Source: Multifurca ochricompacta (Eukaryota; Basidiomycota; Agaricomycetes; Russulales; Russulaceae). From it: a stretch of 64,000 bases of DNA. A program made the position numbers and the translations under genes. Of the stretch, positions 31,732 through 43,168 are shown in pieces. The DNA lies in assembly GCA_022496185.1 (NCBI GenBank), contig WTXG01000009.1, positions 62,001 to 126,000 on the forward strand. Reading direction: 5' to 3'. Positions within the stretch are counted from its first letter, which is position 1. Each line of letters starts with the position of its first letter. The notes below the pieces were generated by a model. It saw nothing but the letters and a program-made list of their open reading frames with translations. It did not search any database and had not been told where the DNA came from.

Positions 31732-34700
31732 TCATTCCTTTTCATCCAGCGTCGCGAAACTCAAAGGTTTGAATTGCTAAAAAATAAAATAAAAACAGGT
31801 TTCCGTCAGCCCAACCCAAAATCCCCAACCAAAAAAAAAAATAGAAAAAAAAAAAAGTAAAACTGACATAGCCGCCGGCTTCGTAATGCTTGCTGTTCGC
31901 TTCCACCCAATGTAACCGAAGCGCGTGCAAAAACGCCGAGAGACCCTACAAGGGAATTTAATTTGATTTGATTTGACGGGATTGGATTGGAAGGGGAGGC
32001 GGGGCATGCGTGCAGCGCGTGTAATCGAAGCGAATCGATTTGTTTGTTTGTTTGTTTTTTTTATGATTTTATTTGTCCCAAAACCCCACCATCAGTAAAC
32101 GCACGTTCTTCGGTTGTACGATTTGATAACAACCACGCACCTCCATGACACACAAGATGCCGACCGTAGCATTGAACCACAACACAAGGACGAATAGAAG
32201 CTTGACTTTGCCAAATAGTCCTTCCGCTCCCAACACGCGTCCAAGCGTCATCTTCCATAACACCTCAGATAACTGCGCGTGTGCGAGCGAGAGCGCCCAA
32301 AGACGCAAATAGGAAGCCGTATGCGAGATGCAACCGAGACAGAATTCGATCGTGTGAATGATTTGGTGTATCACCTCCTCACTGAAGTCGTGCTTTTCCT
32401 GTGCGGGGGTAACACGGTAAAAAAAGAGAAAGAAAAAAAGAGACAGGGGACGACCAAAAGAAAATAAGCGACTTACGTGTTCCTCACCCAGGTCTGCCGC
32501 AATCGCGCGCCCGTCCCCTTCTTCTTCGCCTTCAAGATCATCATGCCTCGCAATGTGGTTGTCGTCAGTCGCCACGAGCCCGACATACCCATGGTTTTGT
32601 ATGCGCTTGGTCTCCTTCCAGAGTAGATACGGCTTGACGCATAGCATCCATGGCACGCATACGCCCGCGATCAGTAGCAGAACTGTCTGCACGAACGCTT
32701 GCCCGCGATAAAGATGGTCTTCAACCGTGCCCGGGGATAGGAACATCGCGATAAGCATGTTTAATAGCGATGGCGGTGGTATCGACGACTTGGACCAGTC
32801 GACCACCCATTTGTAGATGATACATACGACAAGATATCCGAAAATCGACTGCAAAAAGAGCATCTGAGGGATGAAACCATGGTACAAGTCTGCGAGCCGA
32901 TTGAACCGTAAGTGGTTGGGCACTTGCAAGCAGAGAGCAAACGTCATCTGTGTACCAGAGTACTTAGAACACGCAGTACATTCACGCCAAAATAAAATAA
33001 AAATAAGAAACAACGAAGAACCATACGCACATGCGTCACGCCGAGCACAAGCGACATTTTCATCTTGTAAGAGTTGGTAAAGATCAGCGCGTTCTCTGCA
33101 CCATGCCAACCAGGGTCCAGGCCAAACGGATAGACGTGTCCATTCGCTTCACCGTGTACAATACCGTCCCCTGATTCGGGGAAGGTCCACCCTGAACGGA
33201 ACAGGTGGAGGGTCTTGGAAAATATATCGTTATAAATGAAGCCCGTGTAGACCGAGAACAAGCCCATCAACAGTATAATGTACCGCCCGCTGCCGTATCC
33301 TCATTAGCGGGACCCGGCATAAAGAGGTCACACGTACTAAAAGAACATGCCCATGATCTCGCCCAAGTCGGCACGTGCCCACTTGCGTTCATTGAAGATC
33401 ATCCAAAGCGCAGCTGCAAGGATGATCGCGCCATGCCCAATGTCACCAAACATAACCGCGAACAAGAAGGGGAAGGTAACGACGGCAAAGAGGCCAGGAT
33501 TGACCTCCTGATACGTAGCAATGCCGTACGAATCCATGATTGTTTGAAAGCCCTCTGTAAACTTGTTTGTCCGCTGGTACGTCGGCGGTGTCTTATTCGT
33601 CCGCAGTTCATGTAGGATCGGCGGTACTGACGTGCCCGACTCCTCCTGCGCGCATATAGTAAGCAAAATAGGGGAAGGGTGATACCACCGTAAGCGAAAG
33701 CAAGTATACGCTCACAGTAGCGTGTCGAAGAGCAAGCTGGATCATTGTGATATCACGTGATGGGCACCACCCCTCCGCAATGAGCGTCTTGCGCCCAACG
33801 TCGTAATTGAACAAATTGAGTGTCTCGTACACAGCCTTCTCCTTGCGCACGAGATCCTCCCAGCTGCGCAGGCTCTCGCCAATTTTGACGAGTTCTGCGC
33901 GGCGCGTGCTGCCCGTGTTGTACAAAGCGGCTTTAAGGTCCTCGACACGAGTATTCACCTCACGCAACGACTCGACGCGCTTGTCCGCGTTCGCGTCGAT
34001 AGGGTAGATAGTCGCACCCAAGGACTCAGAGACCTTGCGAATCTTGGCGAGCAAAGCTTCGCCGTGAGCAAAGATGATGAAAACGTTTTTGTAAGTCGAA
34101 TTGTCGGTTGCGGCATCGACGAAGGGTTCGGTGATGTCGATATGGTTCATGTAGAGGTTGCCACGAAGAACGCGCCACAGCACGCGCTCAAAGGTAGGTA
34201 GACGGGTGCGGTCGATGACACCAGCAATGAATCTGTGACGGGGACTAAGAGAGTAAAAGGTGGAAAAAGTGGAGGGGGCATACTCGAGGTCGAGCTGGAC
34301 GTTTGATACTGTCAAGTACTGGTTCTCGCGATCGTCATGTTGGAGCAAAGGTGCAGAACTATCGTCGAAAGATGAGCGAATCTCGGTCTGATTGGATTCG
34401 GCCTGATTTTTAAGGAGATCAATCGATCTATTTCTATTCGAGAAGGGCAACAGTCGCACAAAAAATACTCACCCGCTGGAAGAAAACGGCGGTCTCGCGA
34501 AGCACATGACGTGCCTCGGTGAGTTCTGCAAGGCGCGCACTGAGTACCTCGTAACTATCGTTCATATCCAACAAACGCGACTCGTGCTCGCTGAGTTTAA
34601 CATCAATGTTATCCATCGTCTGCGCAGCGCCGGGGCCAACTGCAATGAGTGGCGCTGAGTCGTATAACGGACGGATGGGTACGGGATCGCGCTCGCGCTC

Positions 34701-35071
34701 AATTTGAGCCGCAAAGAAGCGTACGCGGCGAGCCATCTCTTCTATGCGACGGATCTCACCCACGAAGGAGCGTTGGAAGGGGTTCACATCGGGGTTGAGC
34801 TGTCCAATAGCCGTGTAAGGGATCAGAGAACGTAACCGTTGGGCTGTGTGGAACGAGAACGGACATCTTTAAATTCGACATTACCAAGCTCACCAAGTTC
34901 TGCGACCGTATCGTGAGCAACCTCTGCTGGGACGAAGAGTTGGACGAGGCTCATAGCCTCGGATCCTAAATAATGAACATGGATAAATTGGATCAGTGGC
35001 GAAAATGAAATGAAAAAAAACCAAAAATTACGGAATAAGCTAGGATATTCATCTACCGCGGGGGTACCCAT
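31732..35071 (-). CDS. V-type proton ATPase subunit a
   Basis: Eleven exons on the minus strand (35071-35032, 34965-34865, 34799-34473, 34402-34284, 34232-33716, 33645-33338, 33289-33031, 32947-32477, 32398-32141, 31945-31868, 31776-31732) give 840 residues, the family length. The N-terminal half is cytosolic ([51 protein letters not shown]). The C-terminal half spans the membrane: [39 protein letters not shown] at the end, and [20 protein letters not shown] with the Arg essential for proton translocation. Subunit a forms the proton half-channels of the Vo sector, acidifying vacuole or Golgi. The penultimate exon ([19 protein letters not shown]) follows an unusually long intron (31946-32140, 195 bp). 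Whether it is the vacuolar (Vph1) or Golgi (Stv1) form cannot be told; most basidiomycetes have one gene. Confidence 0.95.
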
Positions 35072-36483
35072 GGTCGAAGAATATATATTGACGACAACGT
35101 CAATGAACGAGTAGTACGAGTGTTGCGAAAACTGAAGGTGTTTGTCGTCGTTGTTATTAGTTAGTGCGCGCACGGCACGGCCTGTGGCGGCACCGCCGAG
35201 GGTTTCCTAAAGTGGATATACATTCACACGCTCGGCGTTTTCCGATCTCCTAGTTATGATAAATAAATAAATAAATTAGCATATATATCTCTCTCTACTC
35301 TTACTCTATTCTATTCTATTCGATGCTTCCTCCTCGGACTCCACGTTTCCTGATTGAGTTGTCGTCGGGTCGGGTCTCACATTCCTTGAACCAATGATAT
35401 TCCCGATGTCCACGGGAGGAAGTCACTCAAATCCTGGGCTCAGGTGTTAGGCTGCCATCTGTGGAAGGGATTGTTTAAAGGAACGTAAGGAGGAAGGAAC
35501 AAGGGGGATTGTGTACACGCCGCATCTAGACCGACAGACATCTTGAAGCATTCGGATCCGCTCTGTCACCAACCAAACCAACTATACATTTTCCGCTGAA
35601 CTTCCGCAGGTAAAGAATCAAAGAATCGAACTAACGAACGTGCTCATTGCTTGAGCGTGAGAAAAATACCGGACCGGGCCGAGTCGTATCGTATGAAGTG
35701 AAGTTTAGGTTGTGCGTGCGTGGGAGTGAGTGTGAGTGAAGTGTTTGAATGATATGATATGAATTTTGAATTTTATATTATTATTGAATTAAATGGAGTC
35801 GTCTTCATGTCCCCCTCCTCCCCGTCATTCTCTTCTTCTCCCCTCATTCCCTCCTCCTCTGCTCCTTGAGTCAAAGTCAAAGTCCATTCCACCATCCCTG
35901 CATCGGTCCGATCTCGGATCACCTCAGTATTCCTGACTCGATTCCGGTTTCTTTCTCCTCCCCCTCCATACATACAAGTACCTCTCGCCCCAGCCTTGGC
36001 TTAATTTCCAACAACAACCATCTCTCTCTACAGGGGGCGTATTTCAAGCCCTTCACTGCGTCCTGGGAGCGCTCAACACCCTAGGTAGGCTTGTGTGGTT
36101 TAGCCCTTCCTTTGCGCCTCCTCCCATTCTTTGCACAGCTCCTCTCTGATGCTTTCCTTTGCTGCCAAGGCCTCCCTTGATTGTTTTCTTAACCGACGGA
36201 TCTCTCGGATCATAGCGTAGCACTGTATTGTAGAGATTTACCCAAGGTCCGCATTTCATACCCGCCCTTTCACCGCTATCATCTTACCAGCTATGATGAT
36301 CCCCACAACCTTCTCAGACGCGATCAACGAGATTCCCACCCCTCTTGATTGACAACTTTCAAATTGTATACCTATACTTTTACATTGGTACTTGTTGTTT
36401 CCTTTCTTTGCCTTTCCCCAGAGCTCCCCGAATGACTTTGACCCCACCAGTACCGCCCTCTCCCTTCTATATATCTTTTTATA
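35072..36483. other. Divergent intergenic region between V-ATPase a and the protein kinase
   Basis: 1.4 kb without a supported gene. It contains AT-rich microsatellite sequence (AAATAAATAAAT at 35261-35275, CTATTCTATTCTATTC at 35304-35320) and pyrimidine-rich tracts at 35810-35860 and 36380-36420, the latter probably in the kinase promoter or leader. Confidence 0.4.
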
Positions 36484-38558
36484 ATGTTGCTCTCCCCGCC
36501 CTCTCCACCTACACAGCATCTTTTCCCACCTCAGCCATCATCCTCTCAACCGACAGCGTCGCCATCGTCCCGCTCTCCTCTGAGCGTGATCACAGTTTCA
36601 TCCGGTTCCTACACATCATTAGAAGATTATTCATATTCCCCTACTTCCGAGTCATCCATACCGCATTCCGAATCTTCAACCAACTCTAAAACAAGTGCAT
36701 TTTTTGGCTCGCCTTTCCCAACAACTTCTCCTGCGTCAAATTCTTCTCAATCACTCACCTATGTATCGAAGACTGCGGCCTTCTTCTCTGCTCCCTTTAC
36801 GGACTTTCCAACTCCGCCCCCAAATCAGCAATTTACTCCTCGTGATTTCCCATCGTCTTCCCGTTCTTTAACTGCAGATTTTTTTGCCGGGGCTGCATTT
36901 TCTTCGTACCCCACATCGCCGCCGAGCTTACGTTCTAGCACCTCAAATGGGTCTCTCCGGACATCAATATCGCATACGTCGTCTCCCTTACATTCTTCCA
37001 CACCACTTCCATTAGAACAAAGTGAAGAGGCGGAGTCCACGCCAGTTCCGAAACCTCAGGTTCCCTTAATATCGCGTCTGTTCCCTTCGCGGTACTCGTC
37101 TAATCGACGTACGAGCGACAATGTTCCGTACTCAACACGCGGGTTTGTAGACTTGGAGCCACCTGAAGACGTCCTTGTCGCTTCTCCGCCCAGCGTAGAA
37201 CCCCCCCGCATTACAGAGCCGCCCTCTGTGACGCTGGCAGCTGCGTCCTCAGTTGATGCTTACACCACTGGATCGTCGGTGCATCCCGACAATGAGGATG
37301 AGCCATCGTACGAACTCGTGCGGCGGATAGGTCAAGGCGGGTTCAGCCTAGTCTGGCTCGCCCGCGCGGTGAGAGGAGATGGTCACGGCGCACTTGTCGC
37401 GGTGAAGATGATCACGCGTGCTGATGAGCACAGTGACACCGCCATGCGAAGGGCTTCGCGTGGCGAACGTGCGAGCTTCTTGCGTGAAGTCGAGGTGTTA
37501 CACGTGCGTGCGCCACAGTGCGCTCGCTGGCGCACGCTGACTCGATTTTCTTAGTATCTGACACCCTCACACGCTTCAGTCCCGCGATTACATGCATCAT
37601 TCACAGTGCGTACCCATCACGTCCTCGTGCTTGAATACGTTGCTGGCGGAGAGCTCCTGGATGTGGTCAACTCGGACGAACAGCACGCGCAGCTCGGCGA
37701 GAAGCTTTTGCGGCGAATATGCCGTGAGCTTGTCAGCGCCGTCGAGTGGATGCATACGCGTTTTGTCGTCCACCGCGACATCAAACTAGAGAGTGCATCT
37801 CTTCTCTTCCCCCCCTCCCGGATTATTTCTCATCTACTGACATTGTACTCTGTCGGGCAGACATTCTCTTAACGGCTAACCCTTTCGTCGCACTACCAAC
37901 TGATGATCAGCCACTCGTCAAACTGACTGACTTTGGACTTGCGCGCAAAATCGATCCGGATGATCCCTGGTTGAGTACGCGGTGCGGTAGCGAATCATAC
38001 GCTGCGCCAGAGTTGCTAGTGGCATCACACACCGATGAGCAACCACTTCCTGCACTCTCTCGTGCGCCGTCCGATGCCCATGGCACATCAAGTACGGCCC
38101 AACCAAAATCCCGCGCGTCGCGCGTACCTGGTACCTATGACGGACGAGAGACTGACGCATGGGCGCTCGGGGTAGTCTTCTTCGCACTCGCAACACGCGC
38201 GCTACCATTTGACCCGCCGTTAACGCTCGACACCCCGCCAGCAGATGCAGACGCAGAACGAGCGCGCAGACGGTGGGTTCTGCGTGTCGTGCGTGGGGAA
38301 TGGTTCTGGCCTAACGTTCCTGTCCCTTCGGCCACTCTGGTAACCGAGAAAGTTCAGGGGGAAGGAGAGATGGAGGCGGAGGCGGAAGCGGAAGCGGAAG
38401 GGGAGAGCGAGCCCTGTGGCATGGCGCTGGCACACATTACGGCCATGCGGAATTTGGTGGCAAGATTGCTTGTGAGTGATCCACGCCGCCGGGCGCGCGT
38501 CCAGGCGTTGTGGGATGAAGAGTGGTTGGGTGCCTCAGCTCCGCCCGCGCCGTCTTAA
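36484..38558 (+). CDS. Ser/Thr protein kinase with Ser-rich N-terminus
   Basis: Three exons (36484-37503, 37555-37792, 37861-38558) encode 651 residues in register. Residues 1-270 are Ser/Pro/Thr-rich and disordered. The kinase domain starts at about 277: YELVRRIGQGGFSLVWLA (Gly loop), VAVKMI (ATP Lys), FLREVEVLHYL (helix C Glu), HHVLVLEYVAGGELLDVV, FVVHRDIKLENILL (catalytic loop), LTDFGLARK, CGSESYAAPELL, then DAWALGVVFFALATRALPFD and LLVSDPRRRARV. All catalytic residues are present, so it should be active. About 40 low-complexity residues are inserted between the APE motif and YDGRETDAW, and an acidic EAEAEAEAEGE stretch lies near residue 590. The fold suggests the CAMK-like group, but I cannot name an orthologue or pathway. 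Confidence 0.85.
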
Positions 38559-41500
38559 GATCACTCACTTTCCATTCCCACTGGCCTTCCGTCCCTTAAT
38601 TCCTCACTCACTATTGGCATTGGCCCTCTCCCTTCCCCCCCCTCCCCCCGGTCCCCTTTCTTCCATAACCCATAGACGCTCACCTGCCTTTTTTTTTTCA
38701 CTGCTGGAACATGAAGAAGCCAAGCGATACCGTTGGATTACGACCCAATCATAACAACGACAACAACAACAACAACATTTCATCGTTTTTTTTTTTTTTT
38801 TCAAGTAACATACTGTCATCCAACCCAACGCAAATTAAATGTACACCGAAAATATCTAATTGAAGAACTCAAAAAGGTCCCCTCGTTCAAATGCAACAAC
38901 AAAGAAACTCTTAACACCAGCCACGAACAAGAAAAAGGAAGAAAAAGAATATATAGGTTTACATTTTCTTCTGCCTCTCTACCACCTCCTAGAGTATAAC
39001 AATAATCCTTGTGTGTTGTTTGTTCTTTCTTTTGTTCTTTTGCTTTCTTGAAAAGATTGTTTGTGTGCGACTAAACTTTTTTTTTCTTTTTTTTTCGTCC
39101 CTGTGAGTCGTACTCATTTGTGTGTTTATGTTGTACGTACGTCACGATTATATAGTATAGAAATGACTGATCAGTCAGTCAGTCCTGCGCGCGTTCAAAA
39201 CCCGATCAGCAGCAAATCAGTCGATCACTTTGAATAAACAAAACAAAACAAAACATAAAAAAGGACAGTAAACGACGCGCCAAATAGACGGGAAGGCGGC
39301 CCCGTCGTAGCAACACACACATTTAGCGATGGATGGATTGATAAATAGTGATTTTAATGGAACAGAACTGGCTGGCTACCCAAGGCACGCATAACTGCCA
39401 AGTCCCAAATTTTTTTTTTTTTTCTTATCTTTTGAACCCGAACCCACGCAACCACGAAGAAGAATATTGGTCGGCGGATGTGAAAAGGGGAGGGGGGGTT
39501 ATGTTATGTTATTATTATTAATTGGATTTTTTGAAAAAAAAAAAATCAATGACCTGACGCGTCATCGTCATCCTTCGTTGTTGTCAGGAAAAAAAAAAAA
39601 AAAGCTCTATTAAAATTTGTAATTTGTAATTTGTGTTGTACAACAACACAACACACAACTTCCGTAGATTGTGTGGTGCCGAGGTGATGTGAGCTCTCAG
39701 CTTCTTCCGGTTCAGGGGAGGGGTGAAGAAAAGAAAAGTAGAGAGAACTTTGTGTATTTCTTATTTTTTTTTTTTGTGTATGTGTGTGATAAACTCCGCA
39801 AGATAAAAAATAAACAAAACTGACGGGTTCAGATCAACGTTGGTTAATACGTTGAAAAGGTTGTTGTGTTGTGAGTGAGGTTGTAACCATCCTCCCCCTA
39901 GGGTTAGTGGGTGCCTGATTGGTAGGGTAATCCCCCCCCTTCCTCTCCTGTGGCACCACAACAGGCCCTAGCTTTGGTGGCCTCAGCATCTTTTTTCTTA
40001 CTTTTAATTTTGGTTTTTTGACTGTAAGATGGACGATAGGTAGTAACGCACACTTGCAATGGGGCACGCTTCTGTCTGCCCTGTCTTGTCCTGCTGTCAG
40101 CACCACCACTGTATTGCGCCACTTTCTTTCGTTTTGTTTTTGTTATTATTATTGCACCCACCGGGTGTGTAACATAGTTACGGTAGGGGAAGGGAGGGAA
40201 GGGAATAGATACACATACCATCGCCCGCCCAATCAATATATTCAATAATTCAATATATTCAATCATCATCATCCTTTACCCCATTTGGATAGCCTTGGAG
40301 AAAGGAACCTCTTCCCCTTCCCCTTCCCTTCCCCTTCCCTTCCCTTCCCCCCAACCGAGTTTTTTCGCGAATGCCAATATGCCAAATGCCAATAATCTTA
40401 CTTGTCACTTGTCACCTGGTGCCATCGTCGCATTCGGAAGGTAAAAAAGTGTTACCGGGAAACTCGCAATTTTAGTCACTTTATTCCTTTCGATGCAAAT
40501 CCTGCACAGCGCACAAAAAACATCCCTTCCACTCCTCTCCAAAAACACAGCCCCCAGTCCAGTCATGCTATGCTTCCCCCCCCCCCCTCCTCCCCGCTTC
40601 CTGCCCCACGGGGTGTATTTGACGACCCAACCACGTGCCGTGTAATAAAACGGATGTGTTTGTGTGTTTGTGTGTGCCCAAATGTTGCGCGCGCATCATC
40701 AATTAGTGCCTCTTGTTCTCAATCAGGCAAGTCAGGGTTCAGGTTCACTTTACCACCGTTATGTTGGTGGTGCTACTGCTCAACGGCTCTAATCGAGGCG
40801 GAAGGCACCAATATACTTTCCCCGAGAGACCCCTAGACAGTTAAGCGCAGTCGCAATGTTCCTCACTCCCTTCCCCCTCCCCCCCCCGGCGCGCCCGATC
40901 TACTCACAGGACAGGACAGAACAGGGGAAGATAATTAATAAGGTAGGGTGGGTGTATTAGGAATGGCATCCACATGACAATTTCTATATCATATACGATA
41001 TGCTTTGCCGCGGCCCTTTGATAGAAGCCATCAACGTCGCTGAAAATCACCTATTCCCAGAACAGAAAGCAATTCCACCTTCCACTCTATCAAACCTGAC
41101 TCGACAGCTAGCTACATAACTCTAACCTTCAACATGCTCTCTCAACTCCTTTAAAGGCGTTCCGGGGAGCATACAATAAACCATTTCAGTAGTTGATTGA
41201 ACAAAATTTGAGCTTGATCGGTCAATGATACTTCTTAAACCTTGGTTCATCACTCACTCGTCTTGTTTACTGTGGTCGGCGGCTAAAGAACCCTTGATCT
41301 CGGATTATCGTCAATTGGTTTCAGGATAAGTTTCCATCCGACATGGCAACCGTTCGGCGGGTCTCGCGCCATCGCCATCGCTTCTGACTTTGTAACTGTC
41401 CTGGAATTTGGCGTTACTTACAGATCGTGCGCCTATTCGCCTTCTTAAGACATAGCGCTGCCTCGTGGTGTTTCCAGTTGACATTTGGTAAACAGGTCCA

Positions 41501-41675
41501 CTTTTGGTCACTAAGTATCGCTGTCGCACTATCGTTGGCTCCAGAATGTCCTTAAAAACCCATGTACAGAGTAAGACGGCATCGAACTAATCCCCCCCTG
41601 CATCCATAGTACCGAACCCACCGGCAAGATTTGCGTAGATCGCAGCCTTCGGTGTCTCACGTCATTCATTGAGCG
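38559..41675. other. 3.1 kb without a recognised gene
   Basis: Kinase 3' flank followed by low-complexity, AT-rich DNA with long homopolymers (T runs at 38790-38803, 39411-39422, 39765-39774; A runs at 39535-39543 and 39590-39603) and a CCCTT-rich run at 40312-40351. The last few hundred bases are the probable promoter of the C2H2 gene. No ORF shows a recognisable domain. Confidence 0.4.
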
Positions 41676-43168
41676 ATGGACAGGGAAGTATACCTGTATG
41701 ACGCCACGTCCGATAGTTTGGGGTATCCCATTTTACCTGTGCAGGACAGTATATCCTGTCACCCAGCCATCGGCGCCAGCATCACTCCAGCCTCAGACGT
41801 GGGCAGCACATTTCCCCACCAAGGCCAATCGAGCTGTTTCTTGGACGAATCACGGATGAATTCTTGGTCGCTACACGCCCCTTTGTATGTTTACATCCCT
41901 CAGGTCAATGCAGAGGCAAGTCCATTAGTTGGCCATGCTTGCATTGACTAATGGTCACGCATGTCATGCTGCCCCCCCCCCCTCCAATATACCAGATGCA
42001 GCAGCCTATCATCACTTGGAGCACTGGTGAAGGAACTCTAACCCCACCCCACCAAACTCTCGACCTTTATGATGAAGGCTATTCCACCATCCATTCTGTG
42101 GACTTATTGTGTCAGGAGATGCTCCCTGGTTTTAACTTGGTACGTACGAAAAAAAAAAGGCACTCCAACTGTGGTTATGACATTCCGATCTGACGTATCC
42201 AGACCTCCTCTGCCTCTTCCTCTGCCTCACCTGCATCTCTGCACTCGAACTCGCAAGAACCTGACGGTTACGGAATTGTTGCAAACGATCAGATCCCAAC
42301 ATACGCCGATCATGCCAATGTGGATACGACTGCTAGCTGGCGCGAGGAGGTCAAAGCAAGCAATGCACCTCCGGACAAGGGCCATCAATACAAGCCTTCT
42401 AGCGACCATTCTCCTTCCCAACCAAGCGACACTAGCTACTTTTATGACTTTTACGAGGCCGTGCCACAACCCCAAGTACGTCCGACATGTATTGATTCAA
42501 CGATATCCGACTTCTCGTCGTCGCCCCCGTCGCCCCCGCCGCCCCTGCCGACTCTCCCAGACGTTCTCCGCACTTGTCCCACGGAGGGGTACCAAGGTCA
42601 TTGCCTTGTGACATCAAGTGATCATCCCCACCCTTCCCCGCAAGTGAACAACGAACTGGCAACAGCATCCTTGACTGAAAACCCTGCTACATCAGATCAA
42701 CCAGCTGGTGTGCGCGAAGTTTTCAGAGGTGGCCGGTTCCTGTGCTCGATCTGCGGTCAAGTATTTGCACAAGCACAGGGTCTCAATCGGCATCGCCGAG
42801 AGAGACATGAGCCCAAGTTATGCCCCTATTGTCGTGCTTTCAAATGGGGTCGCCCGTACCTATTCAAGAAGCACCTCGAGACGATGCACGCCGACGTCAA
42901 GTCTGAGTCGGCAATGGACGCGGCTACGAAGGCTCGTGGGGGTACCATTATCAATCATGGGCTAGGGCGTCGAGGGCGTAAAAAACAGATCACGCTTCCT
43001 AATAGTGGGCACCACCACAGACAGGGTTGTAGCATCATCACGCAGCATCCGTTGATATTGTTTCCGCCGACCGCGGAGCCGAGACCTTCAGTTATGTCTC
43101 CACCATTTGATTCACGCGTCAAGATGACGGGATCGAAGAGAAAAAAGGTCAAGGCGAAAACTTCGTAA
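41676..43168 (+). CDS. C2H2 zinc-finger protein
   Basis: The exons are 41676-41915, 41996-42139 and 42203-43168, giving 449 residues. Exon 1 could end instead at 41903 with a GT donor (GTCAAT), giving 445 residues. The version ending at 41915 uses a GC donor (GCAAGT) at the position where the degraded paralogue at 57.2 kb has GTGAGT. The N-terminal 330 residues are low complexity, with Ser and Pro runs (SSSPPSPPPPLPTLP). Two tandem fingers follow: FLCSICGQVFAQAQGLNRHRRERH (quoted here as CSICG to RERH, C-x2-C-x12-H-x4-H) and CPYCRAFKWGRPYLFKKH with ETMH. The tail is basic (GRRGRKKQ, GSKRKKVKAK), a likely nuclear signal. It is probably a DNA-binding regulator; target unknown. Confidence 0.75.

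Noticed and set aside
35780..36084. 72-codon plus-strand ORF upstream of the kinase as a separate gene
   Set aside because: Ser/Pro low-complexity only, and it probably overlaps the kinase promoter or leader.
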